From Microbulbifer elongatus (GTDB lineage: Bacteria; Pseudomonadota; Gammaproteobacteria; Pseudomonadales; Cellvibrionaceae): DNA of 64,000 nucleotides. The first letter of the stretch is position 1. Every line of letters begins with the position of its first letter. Positions 1 through 8,970 of this stretch are shown one piece after another. A program made the translations under genes and the position numbers. The notes beneath the pieces were generated by a model. It searched no databases. It saw only the letters and a program-made list of their open reading frames with translations, and was not told where the DNA came from. The stretch spans positions 62,001-126,000 of the forward strand of contig NZ_JAIVKJ010000002.1 of the NCBI RefSeq assembly GCF_020524885.1. The letters run 5' to 3'.

Positions 1-67
1 GCGGCCCCACCACAAACAGCGGGCTCTCCAGCACTTCTTGATGCGGATGATTAATGGTGTTTGGCAT
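1..67 (-). CDS. 5' end of an unidentified gene, cut by the window edge
   Basis: Reading leftward, an ATG at 67-65 opens a frame that stays open to the window edge (MPNTINHPHQEVLESPLFVVGP). A purine-rich ribosome-binding site (GGAAGGACGCAGGGAA) lies just upstream of it. The end PLFVVGP resembles the P-loop entry of sulfotransferase-like proteins, but 22 residues are too few to name a family. Confidence 0.45.
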   Translation of the reverse strand, partial: MPNTINHPHQEVLESPLFVVGP

Positions 68-640
68 TTCCCTGCGTCCTTCCCATCGCTCTTAACTCTG
101 TGCCTGACTGGCGAGCCGTTTCCTGTTGGTTTTCTGCCGCGCTTTGCGGTTGCGCGCCTAGGTGCTGTGATGCGGCAGACACGATATTCATCTTGACTTC
201 AGGTGCCAAACCGGTTGGGCGCTCACCGATTGACGCTTCAGAGATCACCGCAAATGTGACAATCAAGGAGGATTGAATGAGGGGATAAAAAATTGAAAAT
301 TGCAGAACAACGAGGTGTCCCGCGGCCTATCCCTATTTTACTGCATGCAATCCTTGCACCGGCGCCAAGCTTATCCGGAAAATTTTGGAGAAAATGGCAC
401 GAAAAACAACAGTCTGTCGCTAATTTCATCCTGCGGGCATCTGGCAGGTAAATGACTCGAGACATTGATCACACTTTATCAGGGTTCTATAAAAATCAAA
501 AACCCTGCGCCAATTTATTGTGTTCTGCTGTTGTTTTATATTTCTCACGCTACGGCTGGCGTAAGTAACTCACATTGCGTCAATATCATTTGAATTGCGC
601 CGTCACAATAGATACAAAATGTGCCAATCCCAGAAACGCA
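68..640. other. Intergenic region without a convincing gene
   Basis: This gap separates the truncated leftward gene from the 3' end of fpr. The open frames here are short and have no recognisable composition or ribosome-binding site. The stretch from about 470 to 560 is AT-rich and holds an imperfect hairpin with CAGGGTT and AACCCTG arms near 480-508. It probably contains the promoter of the gene leaving the left edge. Confidence 0.4.
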
Positions 641-665
641 AAAAGCCGCCCAGCGGGCGGCTCTT
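641..665 (-). terminator. Intrinsic terminator of fpr
   Basis: A perfect 7-bp GC stem (GCCGCCC/GGGCGGC) has a 3-nt loop. On the minus strand a short U tract follows. It lies about 20 nt past the fpr stop codon. Confidence 0.8.
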
Positions 666-685
666 TGTCTCAACAGGTATTCGGT

Positions 686-1462
686 TCATTTCTCAACAAA
701 GGCCCGCTCAATTACGTATTCGTGTGGAACACCGGCGCGGGTTTCCTTGAAGCCCCAATTATCGAGAATCTTGGTTAGGTCCTTGAGCATGGCGGGGGAC
801 CCGCACAGCATAAAGCGGTCTTCTTCCACATTCGGCTCGGGTAGTTCTAGATCGCTGAATATCTTGCCCGACAGCATCAAGTCCGTCAGGCGGCCATTAT
901 TCCGATAAGGCTCGCGCGTTACGGTGGGGTAGTACAGCAAGCCCTGCTTTACCATCTCACCAAAATATTCGTGTGCCGGGAGTTCGGTCTCGATGTATTC
1001 CTGATAGGCCAGTTCTGACTTGAATCGCACACCGTGGGTCAAGATCACCTGATCGAAGCGTTCGTAGACGTCCGGATCTTTGATAATGCTCATAAAAGGT
1101 GCCAGACCGGTGCCTGTCGACAATAACCACAGGCGTTTGCCAGGCAGCAGATGATCCGCGACCAAGGTGCCCGTAGGCTTGCGGCTGACAAAGATCTCGT
1201 CGCCTGGCTTGATCTTCTGCAATTGGGAGGTCAAGGGGCCATCGGGGACCTTGATACTGAAGAACTCTAGTTCGTCCTCGTAGTTGGCGCTGGCAATAGA
1301 GTAAGCACGCAGCAGCGGGCGGCCGTTAGGCTGCTCCAGGCCGATCATGGTGAAGTGGCCATTTTCGAAGCGAAAGCCGGGATCGCGGCTGGTCTTGAAG
1401 CTGAACAGGGTGTCGTTCCAGTGATGGACCTCGAGCACCGTTTCTTTATTCAAATTTGACAT
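686..1462 (-). CDS. fpr: Ferredoxin/flavodoxin--NADP(+) reductase
   Basis: FAD enzyme that moves electrons between NADPH and ferredoxin or flavodoxin in the cytoplasm, used in Fe-S cluster supply and oxidative stress defence. The 258-residue product has the FAD-binding RAYSIAS motif at 52-58 and the NADP-site STGTGLAPF at 115-123, and it ends in AFVEK as bacterial subclass II Fpr proteins do. The frame is open further upstream, but the ATG at 1462 gives the family length and N-terminus. It is divergent from a LysR-type gene; in Pseudomonas fprA is divergent from and activated by FinR, which suggests the same control here. Confidence 0.95.
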   Translation of the reverse strand: MSNLNKETVLEVHHWNDTLFSFKTSRDPGFRFENGHFTMIGLEQPNGRPLLRAYSIASANYEDELEFFSIKVPDGPLTSQLQKIKPGDEIFVSRKPTGTLVADHLLPGKRLWLLSTGTGLAPFMSIIKDPDVYERFDQVILTHGVRFKSELAYQEYIETELPAHEYFGEMVKQGLLYYPTVTREPYRNNGRLTDLMLSGKIFSDLELPEPNVEEDRFMLCGSPAMLKDLTKILDNWGFKETRAGVPHEYVIERAFVEK

Positions 1463-1575
1463 AACAAAATAAGAAATTATTCCAGAGTTCTTTGCTGCAG
1501 GAAGTTTAACGCTGACGCATCTATTGGCAAAATGGGATATTTCGATATTCTTTATCAATTTTTTGGATAGTTGTC
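1463..1575. promoter_or_regulatory. Divergent promoter region of fpr and the FinR-like gene
   Basis: This 113-bp AT-rich gap must hold both promoters and, by analogy with Pseudomonas finR-fprA, the LysR-type binding sites. A short dyad (GATATTTCGATATT) near 1537-1550 is the only obvious symmetry. No -35/-10 pair could be assigned with confidence. Confidence 0.5.
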
Positions 1576-2457
1576 ATGCGCTATACCCTGCGGCAGTTGG
1601 AGGTATTCCTCGCCTGCGCCCACCACCAGAACGTGAGCCGCGCGGCCGAGAGCCTGAATATGTCGCAGTCCGCAGCCTCCACAGCGCTGAAGGAGTTCGA
1701 GCAGCAGTTCGACCTGCGCCTGTTCGAGCGCACCGGTAAACGGTTGCGGCTGAACGAACTGGGGCGGCAGCTCTGGCCAAGGGCGGAGGAACTACTGGAA
1801 CGGGCTCGCGAGCTGGAATCCACGCTGCTGGTACACAGCGACCTGGGGCGACTGAAGATCGGCGCTACGCTGACCATTGGCAACTATATGGCGGCGGGGA
1901 TCATGGCCCGCTATATGGAGGAACAACCGGGGGCACGGGTCGAGCTGGAAGTGGCAAATACCGCGGCCATCGCCCAGGGGGTGCTCAATTTCGAATTGGA
2001 CCTGGGGTTAATCGAGGGCGAACTCAATCACCCGGATCTTGAAATGATTCCCTGGCGAGACGACGAGCAGGTAGTGTTCTGCGCTCCGGACCACCCATTT
2101 GCAAAACGTGCACAATTGACCGATGACGAGCTTCGGGAGGCGACGTGGATTCTGCGGGAAACCGGTTCCGGCACCCGCCAGACCTTTGAGCGCGCAATGG
2201 CGGGACTGCTTCCGGAGCTAAATGTAAGACTGGAGTTACAGCACACTGAGGCAATCAAGCGCGCAGTGGAGGCAGGACTCGGTATTAGTTGTCTTTCCAG
2301 GGTATCGCTGACCGATGCGTTCCGCCGCGGCACATTGGTTGAGCTGCCGGTACCGCAGCGTGACTTCAGCCGCGAGTTTTACTTCGCCTTACACCGACAG
2401 AAATATCGCAGCTCAGGAATTGAGCGCTGGTTGGAGCTTTGCCGGCAAGCGCCCTGA
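1576..2457 (+). CDS. LysR-family regulator, FinR-like
   Basis: A 293-residue LysR-type regulator. The N-terminal winged helix-turn-helix (about 1-60) includes the recognition segment SRAAESLNMSQSAASTALKEFE, and a periplasmic-binding-protein-like effector domain follows (about 90-290). Its position divergent from fpr matches Pseudomonas finR, which activates fpr under superoxide and sulfur stress. The FinR assignment rests on context and overall resemblance; CysB-like or YeiE-like paralogues cannot be excluded. Confidence 0.85.
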   Translation: MRYTLRQLEVFLACAHHQNVSRAAESLNMSQSAASTALKEFEQQFDLRLFERTGKRLRLNELGRQLWPRAEELLERARELESTLLVHSDLGRLKIGATLTIGNYMAAGIMARYMEEQPGARVELEVANTAAIAQGVLNFELDLGLIEGELNHPDLEMIPWRDDEQVVFCAPDHPFAKRAQLTDDELREATWILRETGSGTRQTFERAMAGLLPELNVRLELQHTEAIKRAVEAGLGISCLSRVSLTDAFRRGTLVELPVPQRDFSREFYFALHRQKYRSSGIERWLELCRQAP

Positions 2458-2559
2458 GCCTTTAACCATTATGGATGCCTGCCACACAGCCTAATCGGAG
2501 AGAAGCGCAATAAATTACCCGCCAGGGCAGACTCCTACGATATGCTGCGTGACAAATAC

Positions 2560-4026
2560 TTACTCCTGCCCCGCCTTGCGCGCATCCAGGCGACGAATAA
2601 ACTCCTGCAGGATCAATCGGTACAGTTCTTTCCCCAGATACTTGTCTTCCACGCCACTATCGATCGACGGGTTGTCATTTACCTCGATGACATAGCCCTT
2701 ACCGGCCGACTCCTTTACGTCCACACCGTAGAAACCGCGCCCGATAGGCTTCGTCGCTTTTAATGCGGCCTGTAATACTGGTTTCGGTACCTCAAACGTC
2801 GGCAGAGTGGTAAAACCACCGCTGACGGTTTTCTTGCTCCCGTGGTTATAGATCTGCCAGTGATTCTTCGCCATGTAATAGCGACAGGCATACAGCGGCT
2901 TATTGTCCAATACACCGATGCGCCAGTCGAATTCCGTATATAGGAACTCCTGGGCCAGTAACAGACTGGACTCAGCAAAAAGCTCTTCCAGTTTTTCGTG
3001 CAGCTCGTCTGCGGAGTTGACCTTCACCACTCCGCGGGAGAAAGAACCGTCGGGGATTTTTACCACCATCGGCAGCCCGAGCTGGTCCATCGCCTGTTTT
3101 AAACTCTCTTCGTCCCCGCGGCGTAAAATACGCGTGCGCGGTGCCGGCACCTTGTGGGTGTTGAACAGGTCCGCCAGGTAGATCTTGTTGGTACAGCGCA
3201 GGATACTGGTGGGGTCATCCAGTACCACTAAACCTTCCGCTTCTGCTTTTTTGGCAAAGCGGTAAGTATGGTGGTCGATGGCTGTGGTCTCGCGGATAAA
3301 GAGACCGTCGAATTCCGACAGGCGCATATAGTCGCCGGGACCGATCAGTTCCACGGACAGGCCCAGCTCGCGCCCAGCGCTGACAAACTTCTTGATCGCG
3401 GCCCCGTCAGACGGCGGCAGCTTTTCTTCCGGATTTACCAGAATCGCCAGGTCATAGCGACTGTTACTGGGTTTCTTGTGCTGGCGCCATACTTTGTTGC
3501 TGAAATTGTCCAGCGCCTCGGCAAACTCGGTTTCTTCCGCCTCACTCAAATCGCGGTGGGAGCATACTTTCAGTTCGACGATTTCCCACTGCGGATTCGC
3601 CTGCAGGTGGATCTCCAGTACCGGGCAGGCAAAACGGTCGAAAAGCGCCCGCGCCAATGGTTGTAGCGCCGGGTCCGCACAGCGGCCGAAGTAGGACTTC
3701 ACCACCTTTTCGCTACCCGGCTCCGGCTGCGGCAGCCTGGCCAGCGCCGGGATCGCCTGGGACAGTTGCAACTTGTACAGCTGCGGCAGCGCCAGGTCGT
3801 TCAACGTCCGCACACTCGGCAGCACATTGTGATTGCGCGCCTCTGCCAGCAATGAGCAATAGTAGCCCTCGCTGCGGTAGTCATAATCCGCACACAGGTT
3901 GATGACCCGCACCCGCTGGGACCGGGCCGGGAGTGCCAGATAGTCGGCAAAGGTGATTACCCGCTCGCTCGGATAGTAGGGAGCCCAGTCGTCGGGCTCA
4001 TCGATCACAATCAGGATCTGGGACAT
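2560..4026 (-). CDS. RimK-like ATP-grasp ligase with RLAN-type N-terminal domain
   Basis: A 488-residue protein. The N-terminal half (MSQILIVIDEPDDWAP and the RVINLCADYDYRSEGYYCSLLAEAR region) matches the N-terminal domain seen on a subgroup of RimK-like ligases. The C-terminal half (about 280-480) is an ATP-grasp fold with the nucleotide/metal motif EVNDNPSIDSG near 452. Such enzymes join an amino acid to a carboxylate with ATP. The divergent neighbour is a GNAT/C39-peptidase fusion, and comparative genomics has linked this pair to predicted peptide synthesis or modification. The substrate is unknown. The start gives an N-terminus typical of the family. Confidence 0.85.
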   Translation of the reverse strand: MSQILIVIDEPDDWAPYYPSERVITFADYLALPARSQRVRVINLCADYDYRSEGYYCSLLAEARNHNVLPSVRTLNDLALPQLYKLQLSQAIPALARLPQPEPGSEKVVKSYFGRCADPALQPLARALFDRFACPVLEIHLQANPQWEIVELKVCSHRDLSEAEETEFAEALDNFSNKVWRQHKKPSNSRYDLAILVNPEEKLPPSDGAAIKKFVSAGRELGLSVELIGPGDYMRLSEFDGLFIRETTAIDHHTYRFAKKAEAEGLVVLDDPTSILRCTNKIYLADLFNTHKVPAPRTRILRRGDEESLKQAMDQLGLPMVVKIPDGSFSRGVVKVNSADELHEKLEELFAESSLLLAQEFLYTEFDWRIGVLDNKPLYACRYYMAKNHWQIYNHGSKKTVSGGFTTLPTFEVPKPVLQAALKATKPIGRGFYGVDVKESAGKGYVIEVNDNPSIDSGVEDKYLGKELYRLILQEFIRRLDARKAGQE

Positions 4027-4436
4027 GTATCGGTGGTCTGCCTAGGTAGGAGAGAAGTTCGCGCCGGGAAAGAAGTGGCGCTGTCGGTAAGGCCTAGTCC
4101 GCGATCCAGGGCTGGGCCGCGGGAAATGCGAAAGATAGAAGAATTTTTAGTTTCTGCCTAATAATTTTTTGCACTTTAGCAGGCTAAAAGTGGCCCCAGC
4201 GCCCGGTTGGCGGGGCATCCACCACGCAACTTTTGTTAGCGCTGCCAGCAGGGTGCCCAACACATCGATCTCCGCGCCGTGCGCCAATAAGCCGGCGGGC
4301 CTGCAGCCTGGATGGCTAGCGACGAATTTTTTTCATTTTCCAGATTTGAGGCATTGCTCACTGGGGCCAACAGCGCTTTAATCGCACCATCTACACAACC
4401 TCCCCGGTCCGTCAGTGACCGGTCTGTACCCACCCG
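4027..4436. promoter_or_regulatory. Divergent intergenic region of the ligase/peptidase pair
   Basis: This 410-bp gap separates two divergent genes. It has an AT-rich patch at about 4135-4170 followed by an imperfect dyad at 4172-4192 (CACTTTAGC, 2-nt spacer, GCTAAAAGTG), which could be an operator. No small gene or RNA terminator is evident. The long spacing fits two independent promoters. Confidence 0.4.
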
Positions 4437-5579
4437 ATGCCCCCAGAAACCACTCCAAAAGCCAGTCTTAAAATTACCCCCGACTACACCCTTCGCCCCG
4501 CGACCGCCGGCGACCTGGACCAGCTATGCCTGCTGGAAGACGCCAGCTTTAGTGGCGACCGGCTGAGCCGCCGGCGCTTCCGCCACTGGCTCAAGACCGA
4601 CAACCGGGTATTTCTGGTGGCCGAGGCCGACGGCGAGTTGCTGGGCTATACGCTCGTGCTGCTGCGCCGCGGCACCCGCCTTGCGCGCCTCTACTCACTC
4701 GCGGTCGGTCCGGCCGGACGCGGAAGAGGAATTGGCAAAGCACTGCTCAGCGCTGCGGAAGACGCCAGTAGCCGCAGCGGCCGCCTGTATATGCGTCTGG
4801 AAGTGGCCGAATCCAACACCGCCGCCATTGCCCTGTACCGCCAGCTGGGTTACCGGACTTTCGGTAGTTACTCCAATTATTACGAGGACGCCAGTAATGC
4901 TCTGCGCATGCAAAAGCGTATCCGCTACCGCCCGGAAAACCTGCATACATTGAACGTGCCCTGGTACGGCCAGCGCACCGAGTTCACCTGCGGGCCCGCC
5001 GCGGCGATGATGGCAATGGCGGGGCTGGACGCAGCCTATGAACCCAATGGTAGCGACGAACTGGCGCTGTGGCGGGAGGCAACCACCATCTTCATGACTT
5101 CCGGCCATGGCGGCTGCCACCCGATCGGACTGGCACTGGCGTTACAAAAACGCAGCTTCGACTGTGAAATCTACCTCAACCAGCAGGGTCCTCTTTTTGT
5201 AAGTGGCGTGCGCAGCGAAGAAAAGAAACGCGTGATAGAGGAAGTCGATGAGGATTTCCGTGAGCGGGCAAGAGACGCCGGGATACCGGTCATAGCGGAG
5301 GAATTCACCCAGCAACAGTGTCAGCAGTGGCTCGAACAGGGTGCACTGGTACTACTGCTGATCAGCACCTATCGCCTGGACGGCAAGAAGGTGCCCCATT
5401 GGGTCACCCTAACAGGAATGGACGACGAGTGTTTTTATGTACACGACCCGGATGTCGACGATGAGGACAATCCGCTCGACAGCCAATATCTGCCGATCGC
5501 GCGGGAAGATTTCGCGAGAATGTCGCTGTTCGGGAAGGAGCGGTTACGTACCGCGGTGGTCATTAGAAAGCCCGGGTGA
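4437..5579 (+). CDS. GNAT acetyltransferase fused to a C39-like cysteine peptidase
   Basis: A 380-residue fusion. Residues 15-160 form a GNAT domain with the acetyl-CoA loop RGRGIG at 95-100. Residues 170-375 form a papain-like C39-type peptidase domain with likely catalytic Cys185 (motif EFTCGPA), oxyanion Gln179, His321 (HWVTLTG) and Asp337 (VHDPD). There is no signal peptide, so it should act in the cytoplasm. Its partner is the divergent RimK-like ligase; together they may build, acetylate and process a peptide or modify a protein. The start has no strong ribosome-binding site, so the first few residues are uncertain. Confidence 0.85.
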   Translation: MPPETTPKASLKITPDYTLRPATAGDLDQLCLLEDASFSGDRLSRRRFRHWLKTDNRVFLVAEADGELLGYTLVLLRRGTRLARLYSLAVGPAGRGRGIGKALLSAAEDASSRSGRLYMRLEVAESNTAAIALYRQLGYRTFGSYSNYYEDASNALRMQKRIRYRPENLHTLNVPWYGQRTEFTCGPAAAMMAMAGLDAAYEPNGSDELALWREATTIFMTSGHGGCHPIGLALALQKRSFDCEIYLNQQGPLFVSGVRSEEKKRVIEEVDEDFRERARDAGIPVIAEEFTQQQCQQWLEQGALVLLLISTYRLDGKKVPHWVTLTGMDDECFYVHDPDVDDEDNPLDSQYLPIAREDFARMSLFGKERLRTAVVIRKPG

Positions 5580-5630
5580 TCGTCAAGCAAAAAGGTCTCA
5601 TGGTGAAATCTTTGGCTCTTTGAAAATCAA

Positions 5631-5654
5631 AAAAGCGGGCAAATGCCCGCTTTT
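5631..5654. terminator. Bidirectional terminator between convergent genes
   Basis: AAAAGCGGGC, a 4-nt loop and GCCCGCTTTT form a perfect 10-bp inverted repeat with U tracts on both strands. It lies between the stop codons of the peptidase fusion and the leftward lipoprotein gene and can serve both. Confidence 0.85.
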
Positions 5655-5671
5655 CTTTACCGAACAGGGCC

Positions 5672-6358
5672 TTACTCTTCGGCCTTCTCAGCAAGGATCG
5701 TGGGCTCGTCTTCCCGATGCTCCGGGTGCGTCCAACTCGGCAAAAGATTTTTAGCCAATGTCTGGTTGGCAATGAAAGGGTACTTTTCTTCCAGGGCTTT
5801 CATATCTTCGGCATAGTTGTCGGTAATGCTTACCCCAAAAGTGCCATTGGAAAATCCGGCCACAGCCTGATCGATCAGGGGTATTACCTGGCCAGCTCTG
5901 GGCTGATCATCTTCTCGCGGCTTGATGATTGCGTTGATATTGCCAATGTAAACCACCTGATTCGCCGGCACGTCGATTTCATATTCGAACGGCAGATCCG
6001 CCATGGCATTCAGCAGCAGTGGGACCTGACGCATAAAGCGCGCCAGTTTCAACTTGGCCTTACCCGGCTCTACGGCCATGCTGATGAAGTACTCTTTACC
6101 ACCTTTATCAAGGTCAGCCACGAGGGTGGGCTTCGTAAACGAAAAGTCTTTTTCGTTTTGATTTACGAAAACCGCCAGCAGGTTAGGCTGGTGACTGGGC
6201 TTGTTATCATTACGAATTGAGAGCTTTCCAACGAGGATACTTTTTTGCGAAGTGTCAACCTCGGTGACTTTATCGTTCAGCGGCATTTTGCTTACGCTGG
6301 CACAACCAGCAAAGACAACCATCGTTAGCAACAAAGCGATTCGAGCGATAATTTTCAT
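5672..6358 (-). CDS. Predicted outer-membrane lipoprotein, unknown function
   Basis: A 228-residue protein with a lipoprotein signal (MKIIARIALLLTMVVFAGCAS; lipobox VFAGC with Cys19). The mature part is predicted to be mostly beta-strand, with segments such as KSILVGKLSIRND and GKAKLKLARF, and it ends in an acidic tail. No family was recognised. It precedes a second lipoprotein gene in the same orientation, separated by a strong palindrome. By eye the DNA of these two genes is more AT-rich than its surroundings, which could mean a different origin. Confidence 0.7.
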   Translation of the reverse strand: MKIIARIALLLTMVVFAGCASVSKMPLNDKVTEVDTSQKSILVGKLSIRNDNKPSHQPNLLAVFVNQNEKDFSFTKPTLVADLDKGGKEYFISMAVEPGKAKLKLARFMRQVPLLLNAMADLPFEYEIDVPANQVVYIGNINAIIKPREDDQPRAGQVIPLIDQAVAGFSNGTFGVSITDNYAEDMKALEEKYPFIANQTLAKNLLPSWTHPEHREDEPTILAEKAEE

Positions 6359-6447
6359 ATTTTATTCCAATATTTTTATAGGTATTCATGGAATATTTAC
6401 TTGTTGCGAAATTACTAGAGCGCTAACTAGCTATATTCCATAGACAT

Positions 6448-6474
6448 GTGTCCGCAAACCAGGTTTGCGGACAC
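6448..6474. repeat. 27-bp perfect palindrome between two lipoprotein genes
   Basis: Two perfect 13-bp arms (GTGTCCGCAAACC and its complement) are separated by one base. There is no U tract on either strand, so it is not a standard intrinsic terminator. It lies 24 nt past the stop codon of the gene at 6498-6992. It may protect the 3' end of the mRNA or act as a protein-binding site. Confidence 0.6.
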
Positions 6475-6497
6475 CCCCTGTCATGGCGAAAGCAAGA

Positions 6498-6992
6498 TCA
6501 ATTTAGCGGTACTAATTGAGCTTTCGCTTCTTCAGTCAACTGGTGTACTGATGCAATTTTCAAGGAATCAAGACCGGTAGCTGCGGTAACCGGCTGAAGG
6601 GACACATTCGCTGTTTCAGGCAGCTTCCACATGGCACCTGTTGCCGGATCGACGATCAGCATACCGATCAGGCCACCCAGCAAAATATTACCGATATACC
6701 AGCCGTCCATTCCAGCGCGCAGCTGGAAACTCTGCTCCTGAAACCCTGCCATCTGGAACTTAACGGTGTAGTTGGCGGAAGAAAAGAATCCGTCGGAAGC
6801 TGAGAGGGTAATGGTGTCGGGTGTAATACCGCTGTGTACATCGAAGCCAGATTCATTCATTACAACAAAATTGGCCCCTGCGGGATTACTGCTGATCGTT
6901 ACTGGATAATTACTATCGCTCACGATGCTCGCACAACCCGATACCAGCCCCAGCCCTACAATGGCTACCCCTAAAGTCAACTTATTCAGCAT
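6498..6992 (-). CDS. Predicted lipoprotein, PEGA-like, unknown function
   Basis: A 164-residue protein with lipobox VSGCAS (Cys20). The segment after the signal (YPVTISSNPAGANFVV) resembles a PEGA-type beta domain, and YTVKFQMAGFQEQSFQL continues that pattern. A hydrophobic, glycine-rich stretch (WYIGNILLGGLIGMLIVDPATGAMWKLP) follows, as in small lipoproteins that carry a PEGA-like repeat and a short transmembrane hairpin. The function is unknown. It is probably surface- or outer-membrane-associated. Confidence 0.7.
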   Translation of the reverse strand: MLNKLTLGVAIVGLGLVSGCASIVSDSNYPVTISSNPAGANFVVMNESGFDVHSGITPDTITLSASDGFFSSANYTVKFQMAGFQEQSFQLRAGMDGWYIGNILLGGLIGMLIVDPATGAMWKLPETANVSLQPVTAATGLDSLKIASVHQLTEEAKAQLVPLN

Positions 6993-7164
6993 GTTGAAAC
7001 CTTGAAACTATTTTTGTGATTGTGTACGCCGTCGGATTACTTCACCGCCAGCGGCGCGGACGCTTATCACGTAAATCAACATGCGGGAGCAAAACCAGAT
7101 TACACGCCATTACACCATAAGCGATGAACGATTCGTCTGTAATACTAGTTAGTGCCTTTCGAAA

Positions 7165-8865
7165 TCAATCGCCTGAATACAGTTCTCCAAAAAAGTCCCC
7201 TCGGTTCCAGCGCGGCTTGTTATCCCCATCCGCAACCTCCCGCGCGATCGCGTAATTCACCTCCGCAAACTGCTCCGCAGCGATGTAGTTGATCTGTTGG
7301 TCGGCTTCGTCACTGGGCTGATGATAGCGGGTGCGCAGGAATTCAACCTGGGCCTGGGTACCGTCGATATTCGGGTCGATGGCCTCGCGGCCGGTAATCA
7401 GGTAAATCGCCGGCACGCCCTGGCGTACGAAACTGTAGTGGTCACTGCGCACGAAAATCACCTGCTCCGGCATTGGATCCGGGCTCAATTTCAGACCGAG
7501 TCGTTCGGCGGCACGGGCGGCGGTTTTACCCAGACTGGAATGCTCCGCACCGAAGGCGATCACATCCCGGAACGGATACAGCAGCATGGGCATGTCGAGA
7601 TTGATGTTTGCCACTATCGCTTTCGGCGGTACCGGTGGGTGCTGGGCAAAATAGTCGGAGCCGAGCAACCCCTCTTCCTCGGCGGTCACTGCCACAAACA
7701 GAATTGAGCGGCGGGGCGCGTGGCCTGATTCGGCAAACAGTCTTGCCACCTCCAGCATCACCGCAATACCGGCGGCATTGTCCTGGGCGCCGTTATTAAT
7801 TTGGTCAGAACTTGTCTTGTCGTGCTGACCTTCCTGGCTGGCGATAGCATGGCCACCCCCAGTCACGCCGATGTGATCGAGGTGCGCGGAAAAGATCACG
7901 TACTCATCTTTTAGTTTCGGGTCAGTGCCCGGCAACAGTCCCACCACATTAGGGCTGATAATCTTGCGGTGCTCGGCGCTGCTGGTTAGCGTCGCGCTAT
8001 AGGGCAGCGAAAACCCCTTGGGTATTACCCCGTTTTCCATTTCGGTAAACACGGTGTCCAGGCTTCGAGGTGCCCCCATAAACAGCTGCTTTGCCGCCGG
8101 AATATCCAGTACCACTCCGGGGTGCATACCCGGAATGGCATTACCCGGTATGTCGTCGGCGCGCAGCCAGTCAAAGCTGGGGTCGTTTATGTGTTCGACA
8201 GAACGAGCGAACGGGCGGCGGGCTTCGCGGGCCGGGGTGTTTAGGCTGATATAGCCCACAGCCCCGTGTCGGGCAGCAGTCTCACGCTTACTGCGACCTG
8301 AGGCGTAGTGTGCGCCCACTTCATTTGGCATCTTTGCGGGGCGGCCATCGAGGAGCACGACGATCTTTCCCTGCACATCCAGTCCTGCGTAATCATCGAT
8401 CCCATATTCCGGTGCCTCGATACCGTAACCGACAAACACCAGGCCGGCGGAGGTCGCGGTGTCTTCGCCAATGGTGGGAGGCGATGCATGAAAGTCCTCT
8501 CCCAGTTCGAAGGTAATATCGCCGTCGCGCCCGTGCAGCATCAGCGTTGCCCGATGTTCACCCCAGCGCGCCTCGCGAAAAGGCACCGGCTGATAATAAT
8601 CACTTCCGGTGATCGACTGCAGCCCGAGCGCGGCAAACCGGGTGGCGACGTAGTCGGCAGCCTGCCTGTAACCCTCGGAGCCAGTCTGGCGCCCCGCGAG
8701 TGCGTCGGCAGACAGGTAATCCACGTCCGCACGCATCTTCTGTATATCCGCGGTGGGTATCGGCAGCAGCCCGCGAAGGTTGCTACAGGAACTGATACCG
8801 GCGCCAATCAGCATCGCGAGGATCGCTGCCGCAAAGGTGCGGCCGGCCAAGGTTTTTATTCTCAT
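7165..8865 (-). CDS. Secreted M28-family zinc aminopeptidase (lipoprotein)
   Basis: A 566-residue exported peptidase with a lipoprotein-type signal (Cys27 in ISSC). It has a protease-associated domain at about 135-270 and an M28 catalytic domain at about 300-545. Visible metal and catalytic residues are His328 and Asp330 (SAHLDHIG), Asp362 (NNGAQDNAAG), Glu396-Glu397 (TAEEEG), Asp424 (NLDM) and His476 (SDHYSF), so the di-zinc site is complete. It should trim N-terminal residues from peptides in the periplasm or at the cell surface. The exact specificity cannot be read from sequence. Confidence 0.92.
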   Translation of the reverse strand: MRIKTLAGRTFAAAILAMLIGAGISSCSNLRGLLPIPTADIQKMRADVDYLSADALAGRQTGSEGYRQAADYVATRFAALGLQSITGSDYYQPVPFREARWGEHRATLMLHGRDGDITFELGEDFHASPPTIGEDTATSAGLVFVGYGIEAPEYGIDDYAGLDVQGKIVVLLDGRPAKMPNEVGAHYASGRSKRETAARHGAVGYISLNTPAREARRPFARSVEHINDPSFDWLRADDIPGNAIPGMHPGVVLDIPAAKQLFMGAPRSLDTVFTEMENGVIPKGFSLPYSATLTSSAEHRKIISPNVVGLLPGTDPKLKDEYVIFSAHLDHIGVTGGGHAIASQEGQHDKTSSDQINNGAQDNAAGIAVMLEVARLFAESGHAPRRSILFVAVTAEEEGLLGSDYFAQHPPVPPKAIVANINLDMPMLLYPFRDVIAFGAEHSSLGKTAARAAERLGLKLSPDPMPEQVIFVRSDHYSFVRQGVPAIYLITGREAIDPNIDGTQAQVEFLRTRYHQPSDEADQQINYIAAEQFAEVNYAIAREVADGDNKPRWNRGDFFGELYSGD

Positions 8866-8970
8866 TCAGGGCTCGTCAGGATCGTTATTTCAGATTATTG
8901 GTTCAGATTGATCGAGGTTCTGCACGAGCTTATCACGGACATCGCGCTCCACACCGGCGATTGGCGGGCA

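Noticed and set aside
68-640. Small protein genes in the left intergenic region
   Set aside because: The open frames of about 70 codons have no ribosome-binding site, no family likeness and overlap one another on both strands.
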